From Pseudoips prasinana (lineage: Eukaryota > Arthropoda > Insecta > Lepidoptera > Nolidae), in the NCBI GenBank assembly GCA_951640165.1, contig OX621265.1:14583001-14647000 (forward strand): a DNA stretch of 64,000 nt. Direction: 5' to 3'. Positions within the stretch are counted from its first letter, which is position 1. Each line of letters starts with the position of its first letter. The translations under genes were made by a program, and so were the position numbers. The notes beneath the pieces are model-generated. The model had not been told where the DNA came from and did not search any database. It saw only the letters and a program-made list of their open reading frames with translations. Positions 53,211 through 61,960 of the stretch are shown here, piece by piece.

Positions 53211-53848
53211 ATTATTCAAATATAACACGCGTTAGTATCAATATCCTGCTAGGAAAACGTACCATTTTCCCTACAATTTCATATTATTCAAAAATAGCAT
53301 ACGTTTGTCTCGAATACCTCCAGTCTGTCCCAGGGTCGCTGGGACAGACTGGATGCGGAAGGCGGAAGACTGTGTGCAATGGCGCGTGTTAGGAGAGGCT
53401 TATGTCCAGCAGTGGACTGCGATAGGCTGATTGATTGATTTAAAAACTAGCAAGGACTAGTCTCTAATTACTGCTAGAAAAGCGTACCATTTCCGCGTAT
53501 TATTTCATATTATTAAAAACTAGCATGCGCTAGTCTAGCACCACATCAATCATTTCAATCTCATATCTTTGGAATAAGTTTCATAAATAATGAAAAATAA
53601 CCTACCTGGTTAAGGGTTAAAATTCTACTACTTCTAAACAAGTAAGCGCTATTTTTTTTAATCTGCTAGGAAACCTTAACATTTTCCCATATCACTTAAT
53701 ATTATGCAAAATTAGCTAGGGCTAGTCCCAAATTCCTGCTAGCAAACCGTACTATTTTCCTATATTACTTGAAACTATTCAAAACTAGTAAGCGCTAGTT
53801 TATTTTACTTGCTAGAAAGCCATACCGATTTCCCATACCACTTAATAT
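53210..53848. repeat. Degenerate ~75-bp tandem repeat
   Basis: Units share TGCTAGGAAACCGTACCATT, TTCCCATATTACTTAATATT and ACTAGCAAGCGCTAGT, with starts near 53,250, 53,472, 53,663, 53,735 and 53,812. It is interrupted at 53,325-53,445 by a LINE scrap and resumes after LINE E at about 57,627 in inverted orientation. The mariner at 53,851 sits in its last unit. Confidence 0.7.
53325..53445 (+). repeat. LINE ORF2 C-terminal scrap (GEAYVQQWTAIG)
   Basis: A plus-strand frame reads DWMRKAEDCVQWRVLGEAYV then QQWTAIG and a stop. This is the cleanest version of the LINE tail also seen, more damaged, at 13,370, 17,145 and 46,100. It is followed by GATTGATTGATT. Confidence 0.75.
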
Positions 53849-53850
53849 TA

Positions 53851-55128
53851 GGTCTTTACCTATGAAATTGCCGTTCTGCAGTACTGGCCATTTCAAATCA
53901 AAATAATTTTTGTTTGGCTAAGAATTCTAATTTCAAATTAATTTTATTTTAAAAACATGGATTCTTTTTTCCAAAAGTAGTCATTTCTTTATTGATTAGT
54001 GTTACATTTTCATCGCATTTCAATCTTTTTCGTCATCATGGATACGTTAAAAATTCGAGTAATTATGGAATATGAGTACCGTCGTGGCAGCAACGCGGCA
54101 CAAGCGGCACGCAACATCAACGACGTTTACGGAGCTAACACTACAAACCAACGCACCACCTGTTATTGGTTTGCTCGCTTCCGTTCTGGAAATTTCGACC
54201 TGAAAAATGAACCTCGCGGTCGTCCGAAGACTTTGGTCGACAATGACGAATTAAAGGCGGTTGTGGAAGCTGATGATACACAATCTACGGCTGAATTAGC
54301 AGCAGCTTTCGACGTTAGCGTCAAAACAATATTGGTCCATTTGCGTCAAATTGGCAAGGTAAAAAAGCTTGACAAATGGGTGCCCCACGAACTCAATGAT
54401 CGCCAGCGCGAAGTACGCGTCGAGACGTGCCTTGCACTGCTCAACAGACACACAAATGAAGGAATTTTGAACCGCATTGTTACCTGCGATGAAAAATGGA
54501 TTCTGTTTGATAACCGCAAGCGCTCAGCAAGTTGGTTGGATCCTGGTTCAGCACCTAAACAATGCCCTAAACGAAAACTTACCCCTAGAAAAGTGATGGT
54601 CACTGTTTGGTGGTCTAGCGCCGGTGTGATTCATCACAGCTTCTTACCAAACGGGGTGAGCATTACTGCAGATGTGTACTGTGAAGAACTGAGCACAATG
54701 ATGGAAAAGCTGGCGCATCTCCAACCAGCATTGGTCAATCGCTCGTCTCCGCTGCTCCTGCACGACAACGCGCGACCTCATACTGCACAGCAGACGGTCT
54801 CCAAGTTGCAAGAACTGGGGTTGGAAGCTCTCCGTCATCCGCCCTACTCACCAGACCTTGCGCCTACTACTACTTTTTCCAGAATTTGGATAACTTCTTG
54901 GCGGGAAAAAAATTCAATACCCGAGAGGCAGTACAAAATGCCTTTGAAGAATTTGTTGCCTCCCGTCCAGCTGATTTCTTTAAGAAGGGCATCAATAAAC
55001 TGCCACTCCGATGGCAAAGATGCATTGATTGCATGGGTGATTACTTCGATTAATACAAATAAAAAAATTCATGAAAAAAATTCGTTTAAATTTTTTCATA
55101 CAAAACGGCAATTTCATAGGTAAAGACC
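53851..55128 (+). mobile_element. Mariner transposon with near-perfect TIRs
   Basis: GGTCTTTACCTATGAAATTG and CCGTT at the left end are the exact complement of the right end. TA lies at 53,849-53,850 and 55,129-55,130. The 1,278-bp length is that of a full mariner. The transposase gene has one frameshift that removes the third catalytic Asp. The TIRs are still suited to mobilisation in trans by a relative. Confidence 0.9.
54038..55054 (+). pseudogene. Mariner transposase with a small deletion at the third catalytic Asp
   Basis: Starts MDTLKIRVIMEYEYRRGSNA and shows the N-terminal helix-turn-helix pair, the WFARFRSGNFDL and EPRGRP linker, the first Asp in IVTCDEKWILFDN, the WVPHEL motif and the second Asp in LLHDNARPHTA. 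The frame then reaches YSPDLAP at 54,865 and slips: the bases for the usual T-D-Y-Y step are short by four, and the true C-terminus (FNTREAVQNAFEEF, INKLPLRWQRCIDC) continues in another frame to a stop near 55,054. Except for this it is well preserved. The nominal ORF runs on in the wrong frame to 55,123. Confidence 0.88.
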
Positions 55129-55145
55129 TATTATTATACAAAATT

Positions 55146-57625
55146 CTATCGTTTGCTCGTTTTGATTTATCTACTCTCTTCGCTGCCGAGACTATCGATG
55201 AGCAGGTCAATATTTTCAACGATCATATAACACGACTTTACAACAAACACGCTCCAATCCGTGCCATTAAAGTGAAGCAGTTACCCGCACCTGGCTTAGT
55301 ACTGAGATTAAAACTCTTTTAGATAAGAAAGCCAAAGCTAAGTCGAGATATTCAAGCCGACCTAACGACATAAACCGTGAGAAATATCTAGCTCTGCGCA
55401 ATCACAGCAATAAGGTGTGTAGGAGTGCACAACGCCAACACATCCACAATTCTGTTGAAAACGGAGATCCTTCCAAGACTTGGAAATTTCTACAAACATT
55501 GGGAGTTGGAAAAACTCGTAACGATTTTAGTCCAAAAGATTTAGACATTGATTCTTTAAATAGACACTTTACTGTTTCGCCCAATTTCGACAGGGCAACC
55601 AAGATTAGTACTTTGAACCATCTTTCATCTATTCCAACTCCCGGTTATTCTCCTTTGAGTTTTAGTCAATTTTCTGCTTGTGACATTAAGAAGAGTGTTC
55701 TGTCCATAGCATCAAATGCAGTTGGTGTTGATAATGTCACCCGTAATATGATCCTTCCCATCCTTGAGGAAATCCTTCCTGCCATATGCCACATCCTCAA
55801 TTCCTCTATTATCCTTGGTGTATTTCCATCGGCTTGGAAAGACGCTTACATCATCCCCCTCCCCAAAAAGTCCAATCCTTCGGCCTTCTCTGATTTTCGT
55901 CCCATTTCAATTCTACCTTTCCTGTCAAAAGTCCTAGAACGCCTCATTCATAAACAGATTAGCAGTTTCCTTAACAAAAGCAATCTCCTCAATCCTTTCC
56001 AGTCTGGGTTTCGGCCTGGACACAGTACCACTACAGCCCTGGTTCATATTACGGAGGACATTAGAACTGTCATGGAACAAGGAAATCTAACGGTACTTTC
56101 ACTCTTAGATTTCAGCAACGCGTTTAATATGGTCGATTTTGATATTCTTATCGGAATATTACGCTCTCTTAATGTATCTCCAACGGTAGTTGACTGGCGT
56201 CGTAGTTACCTGTCTGGGCGCCGGCAGTGTATACGCATAGATGACACTCTGTCCTCTTGGTGTAGCACGACTGCAGGCGTGCCTCAGGGTGGCGTTTTAT
56301 CTCCATTACTTTTTGCAATTTTTATAAATTCTACTTCAAACCAACTTCTTTCCTCCTACCACCTTTATGCGGACGATTTACAAATCTATTATCAAGCTTC
56401 AATTGAAAAACTGCCTGAGGCTATTAATACTCTTAACTCTGACTTGGCTAGAATTAGTAAGTGGAGCTGTGCCCACGGGCTTAAGGTTAACCCGCAAAAA
56501 ACCCACGTTATTCTGATTGGCAGCTCACGTATGATTGCTAAAGTACCTTGGAATCAACTCCCTCAACTCCACTTTGATGGCAGTATTCTGCAGTGGAGCG
56601 ACAGTGTTAAAAATCTAGGTGTCCTGTTTGATAATTGTCTAACTTGGAATGTACAGCTGCAGAATGTTAGTCGCAAATTATACGCATCGTTTGGCTCATT
56701 AAGGAGACTACGTAACTTCTTGCCAATTGCCACCAAAATCACGCTTTCCCAATCTCTGCTGCTCCCAATACTAGATTATGCAAATGTCAGCTATCTTGAT
56801 CTCACTGAAAACCAGTTTGATAAACTTGAGCGACTCCAGAATGTTTGCATTAGATTCATATTTGGTCTGCGCAAATATGATCACGTTTCAGAATTTCGAG
56901 ATAAGCTCAAGTGGTTACCTATACGCCTTCGCCGGAATACTCATATTCTATCATTCTTGTACAGTATACTGTTTCTTCCGTCTACTCCTTCTTACCTCAA
57001 AAACCGATTTTCATTTCTCCATGAATCACATTTGAAGTGCTTAAGATCTACCGAAAATTTAAAATTAAAAATGCCAGCTCATTCCACCAGTTTCCTCGAC
57101 AAATCTTTCTCTGTACAAAGTGTCCGTCTCTGGAATGAGCTTCCAATTACCATACGGCAAGCTAAATCATTGCGTGAATTTAAAAAACTTTTAAAGGATC
57201 ATTATTTATCACTATCAGTTCATCAGTGGTATATCTTCAATGTAATAGATGACTCCTATTACAGTATGTAATATATATGTATGTATACGATTATATGTAG
57301 TTTATGGTATTAGTATATATCTAGTATATTATTTATAAATATTTTAATGTACGTATTAGAATGCATATTAGAATGTATTTTTTTTTTAAATATTTATTGT
57401 AGTTTTGTATGTAGTATGTACCCAAGAGTACCTTTATTAAAACGCTCTGTACACCGGCAACTACCCGTAACTGTATCCTTTCTCCTATTTCCTAAGTAGG
57501 TTGTCTGGAAGAGATCACATTTTAGTGATAAGACCGCCATTTGTACTGCTCTCTCTAATGTGTATTGTTCTTGTACTGATAAATTTATGCTGTACAATAA
57601 AGAGTTTAATAAATAAATAAATATG
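55146..57625 (+). mobile_element. LINE E, 5'-truncated relative of LINE B
   Basis: Begins inside the linker between endonuclease and RT (FARFDLSTLFAAETIDEQVN) and ends with the conserved 3' part: TGTCTGGAAGAGATC, GTGATAAGACCGCC, TACAATAAAGAG and an (AAAT)n tail. The 75-bp repeat continues after it. Truncation at the 5' end is the normal result of incomplete target-primed reverse transcription. Confidence 0.85.
55415..57271 (+). CDS. LINE E reverse transcriptase, 618-codon open frame (5'-truncated)
   Basis: An open frame that lacks the endonuclease but keeps the whole RT: SDFRPISILPFLSKVLERLI, LLDFSNAFNMVDFD, GVPQGGVLSPLLFAIFIN and YHLYADDLQIYYQ, then thumb and C-terminal parts (LPILDYANVSYLDL; SVRLWNELPITIRQ). 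The upstream linker at 55,150-55,414 is in another frame, so one frameshift lies near 55,310. The protein resembles that of LINE B closely over its length. It is probably not translated as it lacks its promoter and 5' part. Confidence 0.85.
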   Translation: MCRSAQRQHIHNSVENGDPSKTWKFLQTLGVGKTRNDFSPKDLDIDSLNRHFTVSPNFDRATKISTLNHLSSIPTPGYSPLSFSQFSACDIKKSVLSIASNAVGVDNVTRNMILPILEEILPAICHILNSSIILGVFPSAWKDAYIIPLPKKSNPSAFSDFRPISILPFLSKVLERLIHKQISSFLNKSNLLNPFQSGFRPGHSTTTALVHITEDIRTVMEQGNLTVLSLLDFSNAFNMVDFDILIGILRSLNVSPTVVDWRRSYLSGRRQCIRIDDTLSSWCSTTAGVPQGGVLSPLLFAIFINSTSNQLLSSYHLYADDLQIYYQASIEKLPEAINTLNSDLARISKWSCAHGLKVNPQKTHVILIGSSRMIAKVPWNQLPQLHFDGSILQWSDSVKNLGVLFDNCLTWNVQLQNVSRKLYASFGSLRRLRNFLPIATKITLSQSLLLPILDYANVSYLDLTENQFDKLERLQNVCIRFIFGLRKYDHVSEFRDKLKWLPIRLRRNTHILSFLYSILFLPSTPSYLKNRFSFLHESHLKCLRSTENLKLKMPAHSTSFLDKSFSVQSVRLWNELPITIRQAKSLREFKKLLKDHYLSLSVHQWYIFNVIDDSYYSM

Positions 57626-57769
57626 GGAAAATTGTAAGGTTTCCTAGCAGGCATGTAAAAACTACTTTAGCTAGCTCTCCAATTCCTGGTATTTAACCGG
57701 GACAGGGGGTCAACGTAGTCGTCGCCAGCGCTCCTAGCTAACCATCAGGTTTTCGCAAAAAGAAGTCAG

Positions 57770-57855
57770 TGAGTCAGTCGTCAGTCAGTCAGTCAGTCAG
57801 TCAGTCGTCAGTCAGTCGTCAGTCAGTCTTAATGTGAGTCAGTCAGTCAGTATTA
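57770..57855. repeat. (GTCA)n microsatellite
   Basis: GTCA repeats with occasional GTC interruptions and a short TTAATGTGA break. It lies in intron 5, about 150 bp from exon 5. Confidence 0.9.
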
Positions 57856-58006
57856 ATTAAAACAGACCTTAGCATGTTAAGGACTGCTTTGATCAATAAC
57901 AATTGAAGTGAATGAGGAGTCACATGCCGTCTAGAATAAAACATTCTCATTCAACACCAAAATCGCCAAATAATTGACGACATATATTGATATTTTAGAC
58001 TCGTAC

Positions 58007-58101
58007 CTTCGCTATCAGCTAATAGTGGTTTAGAGCTTTCCTCTCCATCATCTCCAAGCTCCCGGAAGCGATGGATTAGCCTCTCCTCTTCTGAATTACG
58101 C
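58007..58101 (-). CDS. rols: rols/TANC-family protein, exon 5
   Basis: A 95-bp exon with acceptor TTTTCCAG and donor GTACGA. With the two bases from exon 4 it reads R-RNSEEERLIHRFRELGDDGE then ESSKPLLADSE. It is a charged segment that begins the disordered insertion of the ATPase domain. It ends with one base of Asp. No motif was recognised; support comes from splice sites and phase. Confidence 0.78.
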
Positions 58102-58212
58102 CTGGAAAAATACAATATATACTAAATAAATCTTTCCTAGTTGAATGGCATAGTTCTTATAGACAAAGAAGAATATTTATGAAGAGTTCGAAATGACAAC
58201 TAAAATAATTAC

Positions 58213-58352
58213 CTATGACTGTGTGGTGTGTCAGGGTCTCTCGGAGACAGATCAGAGGTATCAGCACGGGGTCTCCTGGAAGAATGGCTCAAGATCTGCA
58301 TAGCCAGGGTCCGGACGAATTCACCAGGACGAAGGCTGCTTTCTGTATTACT
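58213..58352 (-). CDS. rols: rols/TANC-family protein, exon 4
   Basis: A 140-bp exon with acceptor GATTCCAG and donor GTAATT. Joined to exon 3 it continues HFLQ-SNTESSLRPGEFVRTL then AMQILSHSSRRPRADTSDLS. The step H-F-x-Q-x-x-x-x-x-x-x-x-P-x-E-F-V-x-x-L-A is typical of TANC proteins just after the P-loop strand. It starts on a codon boundary and ends with two bases of Arg. The part after SHS is variable and rich in Ser/Arg/Asp. Confidence 0.88.
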
Positions 58353-58449
58353 CTGGAATCGTACATTTTCACGTATATTAACTTAACTTTAATAGCAAAA
58401 TTTTTATTTTATATTTACGGTTTTAAAAAGCATTCAAAACTTCGCTTGT

Positions 58450-58650
58450 CCTTAATTTAGGTAACACCTTAATAGCGATGGTCCTTATCTTCTTCGCATG
58501 CCATCCGCAAAGAGTGTCTGTGGATGGGTATGTCGTTCTTGCACCGACTAAGCCTAACCTGCCGTGGACTTTGCTTCGCACCTGATGGGGGGAACTGCTG
58601 GCTGGGTGTGCTGCTCCGGGGCCTAACTCCGATAGACCTAGCATCTTAAG
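58450..58650 (+). repeat. LINE 3'-UTR-like dispersed repeat
   Basis: Shares CTAACCTGCCGTGGACTT with the complement of 9,555-9,610, and GTGTGCTGCTCCGG with a similar GTATGCTGCTCCGG there. Both lie near LINE tails. No ORF is supported (the minus-strand frame 58,423-58,644 is chance). Confidence 0.5.
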
Positions 58651-58879
58651 ACGTGATTAATCTCTATTGTGTATTTCTGCATTGAAAAGAATGAATTGAA
58701 TTTGAACTAAAGACGTATTTTTAAGGTCTCGAATTTGCAATCTCAGAAGAACTTACCCTTCAGGGAAATGATCTGTGCATGCCTTAAAGCCGCGACACGT
58801 AGAGATCTAAAAACACCGAATAGGATCTGACCAGACAAGAATAAACTGGGTGTTTACTTAATTTTTGTTAGGCTGGCAA

Positions 58880-59235
58880 ATGAAACTATCAGTTCTCTCA
58901 CGCTACGTTCTACGTAGGCGGTTCAAAGCGAACGCGATTATGAAGCGCTGGCACGCGAATTCAATGCGATGCGGTGCGACGCGGTGGCGGTGTCCTACGT
59001 GCACGCGAATCATCTCGCGAAGCCGCCACCGACGCCGCAAAAACACGACGGCACCGCATCCTGTTCGCGCGAAAATATCAAGCCAACTGATCGCGTTCGC
59101 TTCATTTCGCGCCGCTCCGCACCGCGATTTGTCACGTAGGACACTTCAATCGGTTTCGACTGTTTGTTGTTTTCGCGCCGCGCCGCGCCGCTTTACGTTA
59201 GCGTCTAGATCGCTTACGCAGGACGTTGAATCACA
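58880..59235. other. GC-rich intron 3 block with CTACGTAGG motifs
   Basis: A CpG-rich block of about 350 bp in an AT-rich intron, with TTCTACGTAGG, GTGTCCTACGTG and CACGTAGGACAC words and many CGCG/GCGC runs. The frame at 58,865-59,338 is Arg/Ser-rich as expected from such composition and has no domain. It is 150 bp downstream (in transcription) of exon 3. It could be a repeat or a regulatory CpG-rich element; nothing decides. Confidence 0.4.
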
Positions 59236-59386
59236 GTCTTGCAGAGCAGGAAATTGTACCTGCTCATTATTATATCGGCGGCGTCCCGCTCTTAGCTGGC
59301 CCCCTAGGCTGTCAGAGTGTAAATGGCGGTGGCTGTAGCCAACAACAGATGATGATGATTATGTTAGATAGAAAGGATAAGTATAC

Positions 59387-59505
59387 CTGCAAGAAGTGTC
59401 TTGCTAACAGTCTCCTATTCAAAGCTCGTTGCTGCCTCGCTTGAGGCCCTTGTCCCGGTTCGCTTAACTCCTGGCAAAGAGCTGTCTTGCCGCTGCCGGC
59501 ATTAC
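59387..59505 (-). CDS. rols: rols/TANC-family protein, exon 3 (Walker A / P-loop)
   Basis: A 119-bp exon with acceptor TTTCAAG and donor GTATAC. With the base left by exon 2 it reads G-NAGSGKTALCQELSEPGQG then PQARQQRALNRRLLARHFL-Q. GNAGSGKT is a canonical Walker A motif (G-x-x-x-x-G-K-T) that binds ATP phosphates. LLARHFLQ corresponds to the V-V-A-Y-H-F-C-Q strand of TANC proteins. The exon starts with two bases of Gly and ends on a codon boundary. Confidence 0.93.
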
Positions 59506-60320
59506 CTTGAAACAAGCACAACATAACTGTTACATATCGGAAGGAAATTAAACATATACCAATATTAGACTGGTAAAAAAAGAAACTATGGCTTATTAAA
59601 ATGGGAAAAACTGTGAACTGACAATAACACATAAAATTTACAATAATTTTAAATATAAAGTGTTCCAAAAAAGTTCGATTCGTAACAATAACAAACCAAA
59701 ACACAAGAAAATTCTGATTAATTGCAAGATTGACAGATTAGACCTGATTCTAAAAAAATCTCATAGTATGGTTATGGATACCTCAGGTATAATTTAGTCA
59801 CTATAGTTTTCACATTGAGGCATGCAAATTATAGAATTGAGCTGTCGAAACTGGCATCATGAATAATTCTTTGCACGGCTATGCTTCAATGTCTGGGCAC
59901 AGGCGACATGGTTATCAATAGATGCTATAGACGTGCTAAAGACGCTCGTTTAACCATCGTTGTTCTTCTTGAGACATGCATCTTTCGAGGGTGTTGTCTA
60001 CAGACAACTACGCAACAGATAAAAGCTTCCACTTATCCAATGCCAGAATGCATCGCGGCAATTTCTGCTTACTGGGTCGTTGCCCTAAACAATGAGAAGA
60101 GATGATAACATTTGGATGACACACTTTCTATAAGAACTTCTTTTCGCAAACATACTAACACATTAACAGCTTCAAGTCTTGCTCAAGGGCCTGCAAAGCT
60201 CCTAGCAATGCACGTTCAAGAACCGGGTTCTACAGAAGATAACAATGACTCTTTTAACACTTATCTATTATCAGCGTACAACAAGTGGTGCTAACCAGTA
60301 AGTAAAAAGCTGCTAAACCT
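59506..60320. other. Intron 2 stretch, mostly unrecognised
   Basis: AT-rich near exon 3; from 59,850 to 60,300 the sequence is more balanced in composition and shares GGTGTTGTCTACAGACAACT with a similar GTTGTTGTCGTCAGACAACA at 61,402, so both may be parts of one dispersed repeat, possibly a LINE. No intact frame is supported. Confidence 0.4.
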
Positions 60321-60324
60321 GGAT

Positions 60325-60695
60325 CATCGGAGTCAGGTAGCAAGCTTATCGGTTTTCTACAGGCTGTTTCATGGAGAATGCCCTCAAGACCTCCTTGAAC
60401 TTATCCCTCCTTCCCCCTTTTTTCAACGGACTACAAGGCGTCGGGAGGCTCTCCACCGCTATGTTGTTGACATCCCATTAAGCCGTACGAAGTGCTTTGG
60501 TTCCTCTTTCATCATACACGACAAAGCTGTGGAACACCCTCCCAAACGACGTGTTTCCAGACTCAAATAACATGGGTTTATTCAAGGCTAGAGTGAACAG
60601 GCTACGCCTATGGGTACGCGCAGTCCACCTTCGACCACCTCTTCACTTACCATCAGGTGAGATCGTGGTCAAGCGCAAACCCATTTTGCATTAAA
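60325..60695 (+). pseudogene. LINE ORF2 C-terminus next to exon 2 donor
   Basis: A plus-strand frame reads VFYRLFHGECPQDLLELIPP then TRRREALHRYVVDIPLSRTK, then shifts and continues with KLWNTLPNDVFPDSNNMGLF. This is the same family as 11,755-12,060. Its end lies only about 20 bp from the donor of rols exon 2 (60,713-60,718), so the insertion came very close to breaking splicing. Confidence 0.75.
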
Positions 60696-60718
60696 AAAAC
60701 TACTCAATCAATACATAC

Positions 60719-60922
60719 CCAGAATGAGAGCGCCACATGTCTTGCTAACCGGCCGCTGCTCCAAACAATGCGCTATCTTCTGGAATGCCCACTCCCTACA
60801 GAAAAACTTCCGCTTGTCTGTGGCAATGTTGGGCTCTGTCACCCGATGAGCTGAAGAAGACTTCCGGACTGGACGTGAATCCTTGTCATGCGCTCGGGTT
60901 GCGATGGGACTCAGTGGTGTGC
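60719..60922 (-). CDS. rols: rols/TANC-family protein, exon 2
   Basis: A 204-bp exon with acceptor ATTCTCAG and donor GTATGT. It reads G-TPLSPIATRAHDKDSRPVRK and later DKRKFFCREWAFQKIAHCLE then QRPVSKTCGALIL-G. The R-E-W-x-F-x-x-I-x-x-x-L segment before a hydrophobic strand ending in Gly is the standard lead-in to the P-loop of TANC-type and other STAND ATPases. It starts with two bases of Gly and ends with one base of the Gly that begins the Walker A motif. Confidence 0.9.
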
Positions 60923-61065
60923 CTGAGAATGACATTATTTTCATTTAAAGGTAAGTTTTACAAAGAAATCCGGTGAACATATGTGGCTAATCTAATCGCC
61001 ATTGTGCGTGAAGGCATGTGAAATAGCCACAATGATTTTGCATTTCGCCAATAATGAAAACTCAC

Positions 61066-61244
61066 CATCAAAATCGAAGTTCTCCCGCTCCCTCTCCCTT
61101 TCCCTATCTCTCTCCCTCTCTCGCTCCCGCTCGCGCCGATGCTCTCTGGACTCATCTCTGTCCCTATCAGGAAAGCCCCGATGTCGCTCTGTAGGGGTCC
61201 TGTCGTGACCGCGCGCTGGTGCCACGTCATTTAGAGGCAAGGAT
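61066..61244 (-). CDS. rols: rols/TANC-family protein, exon 1 (first visible; 5' end not in view)
   Basis: A 179-bp exon with acceptor TTACAG and donor GTGAGT. It reads SLPLNDVAPARGHDRTPTER, then a run of Arg-Glu and Arg-Asp pairs over about 25 residues, then NFDFD. The run lies on a GAGAGRGA-type purine tract, so it is prone to length change. It begins with one base completing a codon, so at least one upstream exon exists; none was found between 61,245 and 64,000. No ATG in a good context marks this as the start. Phase with exon 2 is correct. Confidence 0.72.
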
Positions 61245-61960
61245 CTGTAATATAATAATTTAAGTTATAGAAAATGAGATTTACAATATCTTTCTAGAAT
61301 TGTAGTCTCAAGTTGGAAAAAAATAATACGCATCTTGCCTAACAAGAATATCATCAGTTACAGGAGCAACATATACTTGGGTGTTAAGCTGTCGGTCACG
61401 GTTGTTGTCGTCAGACAACAGTTGTTAAGCCATTCCAGAGGCCTACTTGGCGGCTTGAACAACACCAGGGTAATCACTGCCCAAACGATGGAAATAAAAA
61501 AGAATTGTATACTACGGCTCACTCTGATCTTCTATCAGCCATCAGTGCTACTAAACTACAGTAAATCGCCGCAAAGTCAACGCTTGGCCTGGATATTTGC
61601 CGAAGACTTTGATCACTCCTCTCCCAAGTGATCTAGTTGCCATTAAGAGGCAGGGTATATTGCATATGAGGCATTCACAGCCAGTCCTACCCAGTCCGTA
61701 AACTTTTAGCGAGACCTCATACGTGTAGGTACTGTACAGTCAGTCTATAAATGATATTTATTTTATTTATTAGGTTTACCAACAGAAGCAACAATATTTC
61801 ACTTACAGATACAGTATACAATAAAACTTAATTCTAATTGCGCATCTAATTATAGGTAAACACCACTTTTTTAGAAACACTCTATAGGTAGTAAATTAAT
61901 CTATATTACATGTTTTATAGGAAAATATTATAATACTTACTTCTATTAAAATTTAAAATA
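61245..61960. other. Stretch upstream of exon 1, repeat-like
   Basis: At 61,365-61,630 the words GTGTTAAGCTGTCGGTCACG and CAGAGGCCTACTTGGCGGCT suggest a decayed LINE end, but no frame is intact. The rest is AT-rich. No promoter signal for rols could be supported. Confidence 0.4.

Noticed and set aside
58768..58808. Possible small exon between exons 3 and 4 (TTTTTAG ... GTAAGT)
   Set aside because: The splice-like ends are good, but the protein lines up with the TANC family only if exon 3 is joined directly to exon 4 (HFLQ to SNTESS), and including it would break the phase.
58865..59338. 157-codon Arg/Ser-rich frame
   Set aside because: A product of CpG-rich composition; no domain, no splice context, and it lies in a rols intron on the opposite strand.
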